DNA of 64,000 bases from Hygrophila difformis (GCA_030278955.1 JAOANR010000013.1:44304191-44368190), one strand, 5' to 3'; shown: positions 23,674 through 33,110, counted from the stretch's first letter. A program made the numbers and translations. The notes: generated by a model not told the origin, from the sequence alone.

Positions 23674-25046
23674 ATATATGCTTTTCCTATTACAAAAGCT
23701 TTTCCATTTTTTGTTTTTCCACTAAAAATTTCTCCTGTTATCGTATATTTGTTTAATGAGTCTAAAAACTCGTTGCCTAACAAGACATGATAGGTACTAC
23801 TTGATGTTCCTTCTTCTTCTGCTACATAACATTTTACTTCTTCTATTAAGTCTGTGCCTAGTTTTATTGGTACTATTACTAATTCATTTACTCTTCTTAC
23901 TTCTCCTTCAAAAGTAGCATATCTATACTCTGTTCCTATATGCTTTACTAATCCATTTATACATGTTTTTCCTATATGATTCTTACCAGCTCCAGTATCT
24001 ACTAATATATTTGGTCCTTTTATCCAGTTTGTGCCATTATAGTATTCTATATTAATTCTCCATGTCTGGGCTTTTTGTTTACTTTTTTCGTATAGTATAT
24101 CAATACTATGTCTTGGTTGATCAAGTATTAGATTTGTTCTTGGGCTATAGTCTATACTTTTTCTGCTACTCATTGTTCTTCCTATATAGGATAATTGTGG
24201 TCTCCTATTTTCTAATGGTTTTTCAATCTCTATTGTATTTTTCTTGTCCGCAAGATCAATTATCCAATCATCTTGTAACGTTGGATTATTCAATTCTGGT
24301 AATATTAGATCTGCTATTGTATCTCTACATGCTTCGTGTATTTCTATTGTCTTTTTATCATCATAAGGTTTTAGTCTATTGCTATTTAGGTAGCTATAAA
24401 AAGCACTATAATGTACTGTAAATATTTTACTTTCATTTTTCATTACATCATTCCTATGTACTTTTATGTATAGGGTTAATGTTTCGTCTATATTTTGATC
24501 TTGTAAAGATACACAATAGTTTGGGTAACATGTAAATAATAGTTTTTGGTAAATTAAGTTTCCATTAATAGTTCCTAAGTGTGAGTCTTGTGGATTTAAT
24601 AATCTTGAATCATGTAGGCTTATTGTTACTGGTAAGTCTATTCCACTTCTAAATAAAGATTTTATTAGAATCTTTACTCCTGCTAAATGTACGTATTGTA
24701 TTTTCTCTGTTTTCTTTCTACTTAATTTTTCTAGTCCTTTATTTATTATATCTTTTGTTAAAAGGTGCAGTTTTAGAGTAGTATTAGTGTTACATACATC
24801 TACCGTTTTTTCTAGTTCATGATATTCATGAATTACTATATTATTTCTTGAGAATGTTCTTGATAGTATATTAAAATTTGTATGCTTGAATCCATGTTTT
24901 AGATCTAATCCTTGTATTTTATTAATTTGTTCTGGACTTAAGATAGCTTTTATTGCATATCCTCTTTGTCCTTCATATTGTTCTACATATTCTATTTCTT
25001 TTGTTTCCTCTTGTTCTTCTGTGATTATTTCTTTATCTTTATTCAT
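23670..25046 (-). CDS. Pararetroviral movement protein (30K-type) with C-terminal retropepsin-like domain
   Basis: This intact frame has 458 residues. Residues about 25-250 match the caulimovirid movement protein, including the segment LFRSGIDLPVTI and NLIYQKLLFTCYPNYCVSLQ. Such proteins line tubules through plasmodesmata. The C-terminal about 125 residues carry a retropepsin pattern: LVDTGAG with Asp350, then VLLGNEFLDSL about 70 residues later. The next frame begins with another retropepsin. A second DTG-bearing domain on a movement protein is unusual to my knowledge. The frame overlaps the coat frame by 8 bases and the RT frame by 4. Confidence 0.85.
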   Translation of the reverse strand: MNKDKEIITEEQEETKEIEYVEQYEGQRGYAIKAILSPEQINKIQGLDLKHGFKHTNFNILSRTFSRNNIVIHEYHELEKTVDVCNTNTTLKLHLLTKDIINKGLEKLSRKKTEKIQYVHLAGVKILIKSLFRSGIDLPVTISLHDSRLLNPQDSHLGTINGNLIYQKLLFTCYPNYCVSLQDQNIDETLTLYIKVHRNDVMKNESKIFTVHYSAFYSYLNSNRLKPYDDKKTIEIHEACRDTIADLILPELNNPTLQDDWIIDLADKKNTIEIEKPLENRRPQLSYIGRTMSSRKSIDYSPRTNLILDQPRHSIDILYEKSKQKAQTWRINIEYYNGTNWIKGPNILVDTGAGKNHIGKTCINGLVKHIGTEYRYATFEGEVRRVNELVIVPIKLGTDLIEEVKCYVAEEEGTSSSTYHVLLGNEFLDSLNKYTITGEIFSGKTKNGKAFVIGKAYI

Positions 25047-26508
25047 TTTCTACTTCAGAGAATTTTACTTCATATATCTCTTCTCCTGATTCTGGTTCAC
25101 TTATACTTTCTAGATCTGATTCTATTTCTTTGAATATTTGTTCATTTATAATATCATATTCCATAAATCTTACTTGTTTTTTCTTTGGTTTTGTACAATC
25201 ACTTGCAAAGTGTCCTATTTCTCCACAGTTATAACATTTACATGTGGTTGGATTCTTTTTATTTTGTCTTTTATCATTTCTTCTTTTATAATATTTTCTT
25301 CCAAATTTTGGCTTAAAGAATTTTTTCTTATTAAAGATTTTAAATCTTTTTCCTTTCTTAAATTTTCTTTTTATTGGTTTAAATTTTTTAAATCTCTTAT
25401 TTTTTCTGTATGATTTATTTTTTCCCCATTCAAAATTTTCTGCATTTTCTTGGCAGCATAAATCAGCAGCTTTATTATATATTTTAGTGTGGTCTAATAT
25501 TTTTCTTTGGTAACATAACTCAGTTATTACCTGTCTTATTAATCTTATTCGGCTTCCTAAATTATTCGGATAGTCATTTTTATTTTGAATCCATGTTTTC
25601 CACATATATTCATCCCATGGTGATGGTAGTTTTGAAAATATAGAGTTCATGGTGTGTTCATTATTTTGTGAGCTTGTATAAGCTGTATAATAGTAGCTTT
25701 TAAACTGTTCAGAGAATTGATCAAAAAAGCATAAATCTCTTAGTCTTATTTTATTTAATCTTAGTAACGCTTGATCTCGTTCTTCTATTATAGCATTGTT
25801 ATCTAAGCTCTGTACTCCTAGGAATTCTTCTTGTATGATATTGATAAATTCCTCTATTCCTGTGGTAACATCTTGTCCAAATCCTTGAGTAATTGTATTC
25901 ATATAAGTTTGTTTTGTATTTGAAGAAATTCCTGCAAGGAATTGTGCCACATTTCCTTGGACTAAATTCCATATTTTTAATGTTTTTGCTCTTGACGTAC
26001 TTTCTTCTGACATTAAATGTATTCTTATTATCTGTTTCCATTTTTCTAATTCTAGACTTGGCTGTTTAAGACAATCCAGGTTTAGGAATATTGCATCTCC
26101 TGGTCTCACATTTCCTATTCTTGTTTCCTTTAGCTCAAAATCTTCATTGTATTTCCAAATTTCTTTTTTAGAGGTTGTTTTTCTTATTGGAAAATTTCTT
26201 GAAGGTAAATTTTGTAATCTACTTTGATAATTGTCTACATTTTGTCTATTTGTAGTTTGATCTACTTCCATTGGTATAGTTCCTGTTACTCCTTCTCTTG
26301 GCAAGGTAGTGCTAGTTTCTCCAACTACTTCTGATGATGGTAAATATAATCTATGATTATTCATAAAGACTTTATGTTGATCTTCCAAATCGCTTTCATC
26401 AGTTTCTAATTCTGTTTCTGAAAATGTTCCTGTATATATTGGTTCTAAATTTAGTCGTTCTAAATCACTACTTAATTCATTTATTAAGTCTTCTATACTT
26501 GTATTCAT
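25039..26508 (-). CDS. Pararetroviral coat protein with zinc knuckle
   Basis: This intact frame has 489 residues. It has an acidic N-terminus, a central capsid region (for example QFKSYYYTAYTSSQNNEHTM), and a strongly Lys/Arg-rich stretch that should bind nucleic acid and act as a nuclear localisation signal. A CCHC zinc knuckle CYNCGEIGHFASDC follows at 425-438, then an acidic tail. This layout is characteristic of caulimovirid capsid precursors. It starts through an ATGA overlap with the preceding frame. Confidence 0.9.
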   Translation of the reverse strand: MNTSIEDLINELSSDLERLNLEPIYTGTFSETELETDESDLEDQHKVFMNNHRLYLPSSEVVGETSTTLPREGVTGTIPMEVDQTTNRQNVDNYQSRLQNLPSRNFPIRKTTSKKEIWKYNEDFELKETRIGNVRPGDAIFLNLDCLKQPSLELEKWKQIIRIHLMSEESTSRAKTLKIWNLVQGNVAQFLAGISSNTKQTYMNTITQGFGQDVTTGIEEFINIIQEEFLGVQSLDNNAIIEERDQALLRLNKIRLRDLCFFDQFSEQFKSYYYTAYTSSQNNEHTMNSIFSKLPSPWDEYMWKTWIQNKNDYPNNLGSRIRLIRQVITELCYQRKILDHTKIYNKAADLCCQENAENFEWGKNKSYRKNKRFKKFKPIKRKFKKGKRFKIFNKKKFFKPKFGRKYYKRRNDKRQNKKNPTTCKCYNCGEIGHFASDCTKPKKKQVRFMEYDIINEQIFKEIESDLESISEPESGEEIYEVKFSEVENE

Positions 26509-26858
26509 TCTGTTTCTTCTTTATCTTCTCTACTTTCTAATTTATCTTCCTTTAATTCTTCATTTATCTTTTTTAATTTTTCTACTTTGTCTATAAGAAT
26601 TCTAATTTTGTTTTGTTTGTTTAGTTTTTCTATTTCTTTCATCATTACTCTATGATCGAGACTTCCTGGTTCTGGTGTCTTTTCCCATTTCGGTAGTGGG
26701 AGTGACTTTTCTAATTCTACTTGCTTTTGTGGAGTTTTAATTATTGTTTTGTCTATGTATCTTTCTATATTGTAGAGTCTTGTATCTAGACTTATCATTA
26801 GTTCTTTTATTAGTTCAATTCCATCTTTTATTGTTTCTAAATCTTCTAGATAACTCAT
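26505..26858 (-). CDS. Pararetroviral small protein, 117 aa, coiled coil
   Basis: I do not recognise this frame. It is Glu/Lys/Ile-rich with heptad-like spacing at both ends, so probably coiled coil. Position before the coat gene and size would fit a virion-associated protein, as in caulimoviruses, but there is no sequence proof. It overlaps its neighbours by ATGA on both sides. Confidence 0.6.
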   Translation of the reverse strand: MSYLEDLETIKDGIELIKELMISLDTRLYNIERYIDKTIIKTPQKQVELEKSLPLPKWEKTPEPGSLDHRVMMKEIEKLNKQNKIRILIDKVEKLKKINEELKEDKLESREDKEETE

Positions 26859-27196
26859 CTTCTAATATTTCTTATGTTTCTAATGAAGTCGTTTACTTCA
26901 TCTATTTCAGTTTCCCTTTCTAATTCTTCTATTTCTATTATTTCTAATTCGTTTAAATACCATTCTTTTATTAATTCCGATTTTTCTTTTTCTGGATCTA
27001 TATGTTTTTGTATAATTACATATGCTTCTCTTTCATCTATCATTTTAGAAATCTTGAATTTTATTCTTAATAATTTTTGTTTCATTATTATGGTACTTAT
27101 ATCTTGTGGTTGTCTTTCTATTTCATGAATTTTATTAGTCAGTCTTTCTAATGTTTCATTTTCTAACTTTATTCCTGGCATTTTATTAGTCTTCAC
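26855..27196 (-). CDS. Pararetroviral small protein, 113 aa, unknown
   Basis: Not recognised. It is highly charged and predicted helical (repeated Glu, Ile, Lys), without Cys clusters or membrane segments. It overlaps the upstream frame by 11 bases and the downstream frame by 4. Like its neighbours it is intact, which argues that it was under selection recently. Confidence 0.55.
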   Translation of the reverse strand: MKTNKMPGIKLENETLERLTNKIHEIERQPQDISTIIMKQKLLRIKFKISKMIDEREAYVIIQKHIDPEKEKSELIKEWYLNELEIIEIEELERETEIDEVNDFIRNIRNIRR

Positions 27197-27920
27197 TATA
27201 ATTTGATTCTTGATCTGAAAATTCGGGTGAAGGTGCTCTAGTAAACATGGTGTTATGTATTATATATCCTGGAAACATTCTGTAAGTTGTAATTTCATTG
27301 TTGATTATTGTTAATTTGACTTGTGATAATAACTCTTGTTCTTCATCTCTTTTTGATATAATTTGTATTAAATTACCATTATATTCTTCCGTTTCGATTA
27401 TATAGTTTCCTATCCAAAGTAATCTTTTTCCTCTATTTCCTAGTCTTATTCCAAATTCTTCATCGTTTTGTAATCTATTTAATCTTCTTCTTCTTCTGTC
27501 TATGTATGTTTTTCTTTCTTCTATTTGTTGATCCATATTTTCTATTTCTCTTTGGCTTATTTCATGATCAGGATTAAATGTGGGTGTTAAAAATCTTCTA
27601 TTATCGTTAGTTCTTATTTCTGTAAGTGGTCTTATTTGTGGTTCTAATCCTCTTATTCTGTTTAGAAATGCTCTTTCAATTCTTGCTTGTATCATCAAGC
27701 TATCGGTGTTATTTTGTGCATATTCATCATTCCTATTTATTATATAGTTTTCAGTATCGATTGGATTAATCATACTTAGTGGATAATCTATTTCTTGATT
27801 TTCATCTAAAGGATATCTTGCTGTTGGAATATATTCTGGGTATAGTTGTTCTGAAGTATTTAATCTTAATCTTGACATATGATAGTTTAATATATAATCA
27901 TTATTATTATGGTTATTCAT
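27186..27920 (-). CDS. Pararetroviral protein, 244 aa, unknown
   Basis: Not recognised. It is the first frame after the primer-binding site. The N-terminus is Asn/Tyr-rich, the middle has an Arg cluster (YIDRRRRRLNRLQ near residue 140), and a region with beta-like pattern (LLWIGNYIIETEEYNG) is followed by an acidic, Ser-rich C-terminus. It might be a cofactor of movement or silencing suppression, but that is a guess. Confidence 0.55.
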   Translation of the reverse strand: MNNHNNNDYILNYHMSRLRLNTSEQLYPEYIPTARYPLDENQEIDYPLSMINPIDTENYIINRNDEYAQNNTDSLMIQARIERAFLNRIRGLEPQIRPLTEIRTNDNRRFLTPTFNPDHEISQREIENMDQQIEERKTYIDRRRRRLNRLQNDEEFGIRLGNRGKRLLWIGNYIIETEEYNGNLIQIISKRDEEQELLSQVKLTIINNEITTYRMFPGYIIHNTMFTRAPSPEFSDQESNYSED

Positions 27921-27940
27921 GTTCAGATTTAATCGTTCTT

Positions 27941-27953
27941 GGCTCTGATACCA
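27941..27953 (-). promoter_or_regulatory. tRNA-Met primer-binding site of the pararetrovirus
   Basis: The minus strand reads TGGTATCAGAGCC, the standard complement of the initiator tRNA-Met 3' end used by plant pararetroviruses to prime minus-strand DNA. It lies 20 bases upstream of the 244-residue frame. Confidence 0.92.
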
Positions 27954-27973
27954 ATTTGTGTTACTGGTTGTAT

Positions 27974-28240
27974 TTAATCAGAAAAATAGTATTCACCATA
28001 ATTACTTAAATTATCTGGTAATTCTTCATCGTAATTTTCACTATCTGATCCTATTCTTAGTAAAATTATTCTGTCCCAAAAACTTTTTTCTTCCGAATAG
28101 GGATATATCTTTTGATTATATTCAGTTAAAAATATAAGCATAGTATAAACAATGTCATTCCAATTTTCGATTCTTTCTTCCATAGTTTGTAAATATAGTC
28201 CATATTCATATATTAACGAATTTATTTCTTCTTGATTCAT
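27974..28240 (-). CDS. Small 88-aa frame in the pararetroviral leader, upstream of the primer site
   Basis: This frame lies between the right end of the unit and the primer-binding site. It is acidic, begins MNQEEINSLIYEYGLYLQ and matches nothing I know. It is long for a leader uORF. It could be a real small protein or a uORF involved in ribosome shunting. Confidence 0.4.
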   Translation of the reverse strand: MNQEEINSLIYEYGLYLQTMEERIENWNDIVYTMLIFLTEYNQKIYPYSEEKSFWDRIILLRIGSDSENYDEELPDNLSNYGEYYFSD

Positions 28241-28478
28241 TTAGTATCTTTTGTAAGTTTATTTAAAGATTTTTATTAGTTATGTATGATTTACTAGAGG
28301 TTTATTATTAAAGATTAAGGGTAGTATAATGATTTTTAAGCATTTTTTGTGTTTTAAGGGTAAAATGGGTATTTTTTCAAAGTTTTATCTTTCTAGGGGG
28401 TTTAAAGGAATAATTTTTTGATTAGGTATTAAAGTGGGTATAAGTTTGGGTAGGTGGGTATTTATTTGGTATTTGCCC

Positions 28479-28524
28479 TATTTATTTTAAGGTTGTAGGC
28501 AAAAAATATTTATTTTAAGGTTGT
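28479..28524. repeat. Short direct repeat at the right junction of the pararetrovirus
   Basis: An 18-base unit, TATTTATTTTAAGGTTGT, occurs at 28479-28496 and again at 28507-28524. Its first nine bases are the target duplication. Confidence 0.7.
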
Positions 28525-28659
28525 CATAATGATTTAAACATGGTGAGTATGTTGGCATAAGAATCAGACGTAGCAGACAATATTTGTCTTTATCCATGAA
28601 TTTGAAGACCACACCCTCGTCTCTCTCTCTCCATCTTTATCCCAATCAATTCATAGTAG

Positions 28660-28858
28660 TAGAAGTACTTACTCCTGTTGTGTATAAGTAAAAATTATAA
28701 AAATTTGATATTATAAACCTACAAGATGAAACGATACTAACAAGATTTCACTTGAATATATTTTTTCTTCTATAAATATTGTTTAAACGTAAATCAAAGT
28801 TGAACCATGAATAGTATCAAAAAGCTAAATGTTTCTTATTCACACGGAGGAAGTAGTA
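28660..28858. repeat. Partial MITE
   Basis: The right end CACGGAGGAAGTAGTA and the body signature ACAAGATTTCACTTGAATAT match the inverted-orientation MITE family. The left end is not clear. Confidence 0.5.
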
Positions 28859-29027
28859 TTTTGTTGCAAAGGTGTCGACTGATGAGGAAGAAGCCGCCGC
28901 CAGCACCAAGCAAGAGCCAACAAGTTTAGAATTGTGGGACTCTCTCTCGCTCTCTCTCCATCATGCTCATGGCCCAACTAAGCAATCTTGTCTGCAACAC
29001 AACTACTCCAATAGGCCAAAGGGCATC

Positions 29028-29289
29028 TACTCCCTCCGTTTTTAAATAACTTCTCTATTTCTGCACTAACACAATTTAATATATATTTTCAATCATTAAT
29101 ATATCACATTATATATATATATAAATATTATAAAAATTTGATATTATAAAACTACGCGATTAGATGAATCCAACATCTCACTTGACTATATTTTATCTTA
29201 TATAACTGTGTTAAAAAATTAGATCAAAGTTACTGAATAAATAGTATCTATTATGCAAAGGGTAATATTAAATAAAAACGGAGGGAGTA
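29028..29289. repeat. Complete Stowaway-like MITE
   Basis: It has perfect-looking inverted ends: TACTCCCTCCGTTTTTAAAT and AAAAACGGAGGGAGTA. It is about 260 bp and flanked by TA. Confidence 0.8.
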
Positions 29290-29307
29290 TATTCTTGAAA
29301 AAACATA

Positions 29308-29660
29308 TACCCCTCCCTCCGTTCTAGTAGAAGTATCATATTTGACTTTTTGACACTGGCTATTGTTCAACTTCGACTCAATATTACTATAAGTATATTG
29401 AAAAAAAATAGACGAGTCAAGTGTTATGTTTGACTTTTTAACACTGGTCATTGTTCAACTCCGACTCAATATTATTATAAGTATATATTAAAAAAAATAG
29501 ACGAGTTCGGTCTTGTTAGATTCGTCTAATTTGTATAGTTTTAGAATATATATTTTGCATAATTTTTAGTTCTATATATTTTGAGATATTAACGATAAAA
29601 AAGTGTATTAGATTATGTGCGGAAATGAAACGGAACATTTTAAGTGGGACGGAGGGAGTA
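29308..29660. repeat. MITE with an internal tandem duplication
   Basis: The ends are CCCTCCCTCCGTTCTAG and GGGACGGAGGGAGTA. A roughly 80-bp segment that begins TTTGACTTTTTGACACTGG (and ends ATAGACGAGT) is repeated in tandem with several substitutions. Confidence 0.75.
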
Positions 29661-29991
29661 ATAAATTAATTATTGAATGGGTTTTGGAAGGATATTAGGT
29701 TTATTTCTGTGGCTTAGATTTGTCAGCGTTGGAACTTGGAAGTGATACTGGTTTTACTAGAGTGGCTGAGTGGGGACTGTAAACCACTTCATTGCTTGAT
29801 TGCATTGATGAATTGTTTAATTTAAACCAAGTATTGTTGAATATAGGTAAAATGTGAATTAAAAATACGATATATATGGCTGCTACAAAAAGAAACAGAG
29901 AAATAGCAACTCAGAAGAAACATAGTATAAATAATGACTTTCTTGCCGAGTTTTTTCATCGAGTGAGAATTATTTCTACGGTCTAAAAACA

Positions 29992-30253
29992 TACTACCTC
30001 CGTTCTCATATAAATGAACCATTTGCTAGTAGTAACTATTCATTGGGTAACTTTAACTAATTTTTTAGACATAGTTATATAAAAAAAACATAGTTTTATG
30101 AGATCTTGTTAGATTCGTCTAATCACATAGTTTTAGAATTTCAAATTTTTATAATTTTTACTTATACACAATTTGAGTTATAAACATTTAAAAATATATT
30201 TTGGACTGCGTGAAATGCATAATGAGTGCATTTATTTGAGAACAGAGGAGGTA
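29992..30253. repeat. Complete MITE
   Basis: The ends are TACTACCTCCGTTCTCATAT and TTTGAGAACAGAGGAGGTA, forming an inverted pair. The body is the same family as the neighbours. Confidence 0.75.
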
Positions 30254-30408
30254 CAAGGAAATTTGGGACAATGCTAGGAGCTCAAAAACTTGATAGGATA
30301 TCAAGGTGTAGCCAGGACGAGGCTAATTTCTACTATTTTTTTTTTTTGGTTCCTCTTTCTTTTTATCTTTGAGGAAAAAAATGAGTATCTATTTTATCTA
30401 TAGAAGAT

Positions 30409-32888
30409 TCATGGTTTAAGAGCCACAGACAATCCAACTTTCGCGCTATTCTCAACGGCCCTGGTGTCAACTTCACCGGAAATGGTGATGAGAGATTTCG
30501 GGCGCCATGCGTGCTGAATGAGAGCGCTCGCTTTGCCATAGCTGTTCACCTGAGCTTTGATAGAGGTATGAGGATCCAGTGAATGTTGTGTCCCCATGGT
30601 GAGTACGTTTTCTTGGGACGAACGGTTGTGGGTCAGTTCAGCACCAACTGCAGTGTTGGTTAGGGGGTGGACCAAGTGGTAGTAGGATGCAGTGATGGTG
30701 TTGCCTTTATCATTCCTGAAGACAAGTGACAAAGTAGGATAGAAATAAATCAACCACATTCTGATTTTCTGTCTCAAAAGTTTTGCAAAGACTCCTGTGA
30801 ATCCACATTATGCATATGAACAATTCTTCATTTCCCAAACACTCAGGTAAAGATTATGAGTCACTGTGAAAAGAAATTTACTGCAGGCAGCGAAAAGTTT
30901 GTGATGATTTTGCAAATCAAAAGGTACTCACAGTGCCAGGGAAGCAATAAGGTCAGTGTTGGTAATACTGAAAGAAGCATTGTATTTTGTGAACTTCCCT
31001 GTAGCCGTGTCGAATGAAACATCAGCTCCAAAAGCAGACTTTTGATTCCCAGCAACCCCAGAGAAGTTAACAATGGGCTTTGCTGTCAGTCCGAGGCTGG
31101 TGCTAATTCCAGCATACTCATGCCAGTATTGGAGCTCCACCTGTTTCGATGATTACGGAAAAGAACTCGAGTTCAGTTTCCATTCAACATGAACCACAAG
31201 TAATTTTCGAAAACTGGTACTCAAGTCATTCACCACATTGAAAAAGATGGAATTACTACCTTGGCAGACTTTTGGTCAGGAGCAGCGAGGCTAAAGATAG
31301 CCTTCACCCCGGGTGCAGGCTCATCGATGGCAATGGTCGTGAAAACCTAAACAACAAAACAACATTATGGTACATAGACACACACTCCATTGATACAGGT
31401 TTGAACGTTGTAAAGGACACTTCTAAACATTGATATTGCCTCGAAGATACACATCTTATATAGGTTTCTCATTCATCCTTCTTCCATTGAAACATTTTTA
31501 AACAATTAAGCTGTCAAATTTCAATGGTTGATCAATTCCGTTCATTGCCTTTTGCTAATGAATCAACAACAGATCAATTCCGTTCATTGCTTTTTGCTAA
31601 TGAATCAATAACAAAAAACACAGAAATGAATGCCCCCCCTGTAATAACATCTATCCACTAATGCGTCGACCAACATTTTTTTCCTGTGTCTTTAAAATAC
31701 CATAAAAAATGTTCCGGATAATAATACTTAATTCCATACAGTTATGAGCCCAATATAACAAAGCCACTAACCTTGGAGTTGGTATCCACCTTAACATCAG
31801 TTGTGATGTTTTTGTTCTTCAGCTGGGTATTAATGTCAGCAAAAAGCAGGTCACCTTTCCTAATGCCGGATGTGGTAATAGCCTTCATAAAAAACATCAT
31901 TGTCAAACGAAAACACCACTTTTGAACAAATCAAAGTTTAGAGCTACATCTTTTGCAACCATGGAACCATCATCAAAAGTAACATCAAAACGACAATGGA
32001 AATGAACCAAATGCTCCCAATAATCGTAAATATAGATCAACACACATATCCATAAGACAGACGTTGGAGCACCGGCTTAGCAGCCTTTTCAGTGACCTAT
32101 ATTTATGGGGTGAGGGAGTATTTTTCTTTGATCGAAGCCACCATAAAAAAAAAAAAAAACAGCCTAAATAGTAGTACTCCCTATATGGTCTGAGTCCATA
32201 AGAATTAATTTCAGCCCACAAGTTCATGTAAGCCTACAATCTCCGTTGGGAAAGGAAAATTGCATCAACCTAGTGTTCAAGCAAATAATGAACAAAGAAC
32301 CCCAACAAATGCAAATCAGAAAACCATATAATCAAGCAAGAATCTGTTTTTATATAAGAAAAGTTATGGAACATGAACAATTAATCTCCCAAAGAAAGAA
32401 ACAAACAAGTCTTACGACTTGCCACCTTCTCCAGCAATAATTTATTAAAAGAATAAATAAATAACAAACTTTCGGCAGAAACAGAAAATCGAGCGAATGA
32501 AATGCTCTTTCTTGCTAATTTCCCTTAATACATGTAAAGACAGTTATGAACAGCAGAAGCCTGCCTAATCACTTTGATCAATCTATCTGATTACAAACAC
32601 TCAACGAAATCAATGATGAAATAGAGTACCATAAGTGTAAAAGGAAACAGAAATGCAAATACTAACCACACCAGATTCCGTGTAAGTAGTGAGAGTAAAC
32701 TTCTGATCACCTAAATAATCCTTGTAAAGAAGATCTGAGGAACAACACAATACAACGACCAATTTCTGTAATCTGAATTCCAAAAAATCAATTAACAAGA
32801 AACCCATTAATGAAAAAGGTAAAAATTACTGGCCTCTGGCTTTCTTTCCAATATCCGCATAGAGTCCCGGGCCCTTCGCCAACACCAT
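30409..32888 (-). CDS. VDAC: Mitochondrial outer-membrane porin (VDAC)
   Basis: This is the voltage-dependent anion channel, a 19-strand beta barrel that passes metabolites across the mitochondrial outer membrane. Exons are 32834-32888, 32667-32734, 31772-31882, 31260-31346, 30932-31140 and 30409-30715, giving 278 residues, against a typical 276. Family marks are the N-terminal [19 protein letters not shown] helix, [16 protein letters not shown], and the C-terminal strand [10 protein letters not shown]. All introns are GT-AG except the first. There the only donor that keeps the frame is GC (minus strand AGAG then GCCAGTAA). The gene is otherwise intact and six-exon like other plant VDACs. Confidence 0.93.
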
Positions 32889-33110
32889 CTTGCCTCGGCG
32901 CTACAGCTTCAGGTAAGCAAATTGAAGAGAGAGAGACGAGAGAGAGACGAGAGAGATCAATCCCGTTGGAGAATGAGAATAAGCGTAGTGCGTGGGTTGG
33001 GTGACTGAATGCGTTACCTTCATTGATAGTCGGGCATTGCAGGGAACGAATTTATTGCGACCCTGTTTTATCGCCTTGGATTATCTCCACCCTTCATTTT
33101 TAACAACATT

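Larger units (their letters stand above)
19640..28487 (-). mobile_element. Endogenous pararetrovirus (Caulimoviridae-like), full length, with TIR-like ends
   Basis: This is an 8,830-bp unit (19649-28478) flanked on both sides by TATTTATTT (19640-19648 and 28479-28487). Read on the minus strand it holds a leader, a tRNA-Met primer-binding site, then overlapping frames. In order they are four unknown small proteins (one ahead of the primer site), coat protein with zinc knuckle, movement protein with an added retropepsin-like domain, protease-RT-RNase H, and a 362-residue protein in the place of the transactivator. After them come an enhancer-like repeat, a TATA box and a poly(A) signal. Length and content fit a complete caulimovirid genome opened within its leader. 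No frame is visibly broken. The two ends are imperfect inverted repeats (17 of the first 22 bases match). Confidence 0.88.
28525..30408. other. MITE-rich region downstream of the VDAC gene
   Basis: No coding gene is recognised between the pararetrovirus and the VDAC stop codon. Most of it is MITEs (28660-28858, 29028-29289, 29308-29660, 29992-30253). CT-rich stretches (CTCTCTCTCT near 28620 and 28940) and the VDAC 3' untranslated region make up the rest. Confidence 0.55.

Noticed and set aside
23670..25046. Reading the 458-residue viral frame as a stand-alone retropepsin-type Ty3 protein
   Set aside because: The N-terminal two thirds clearly match the caulimovirid movement protein, and no integrase exists anywhere in the unit.
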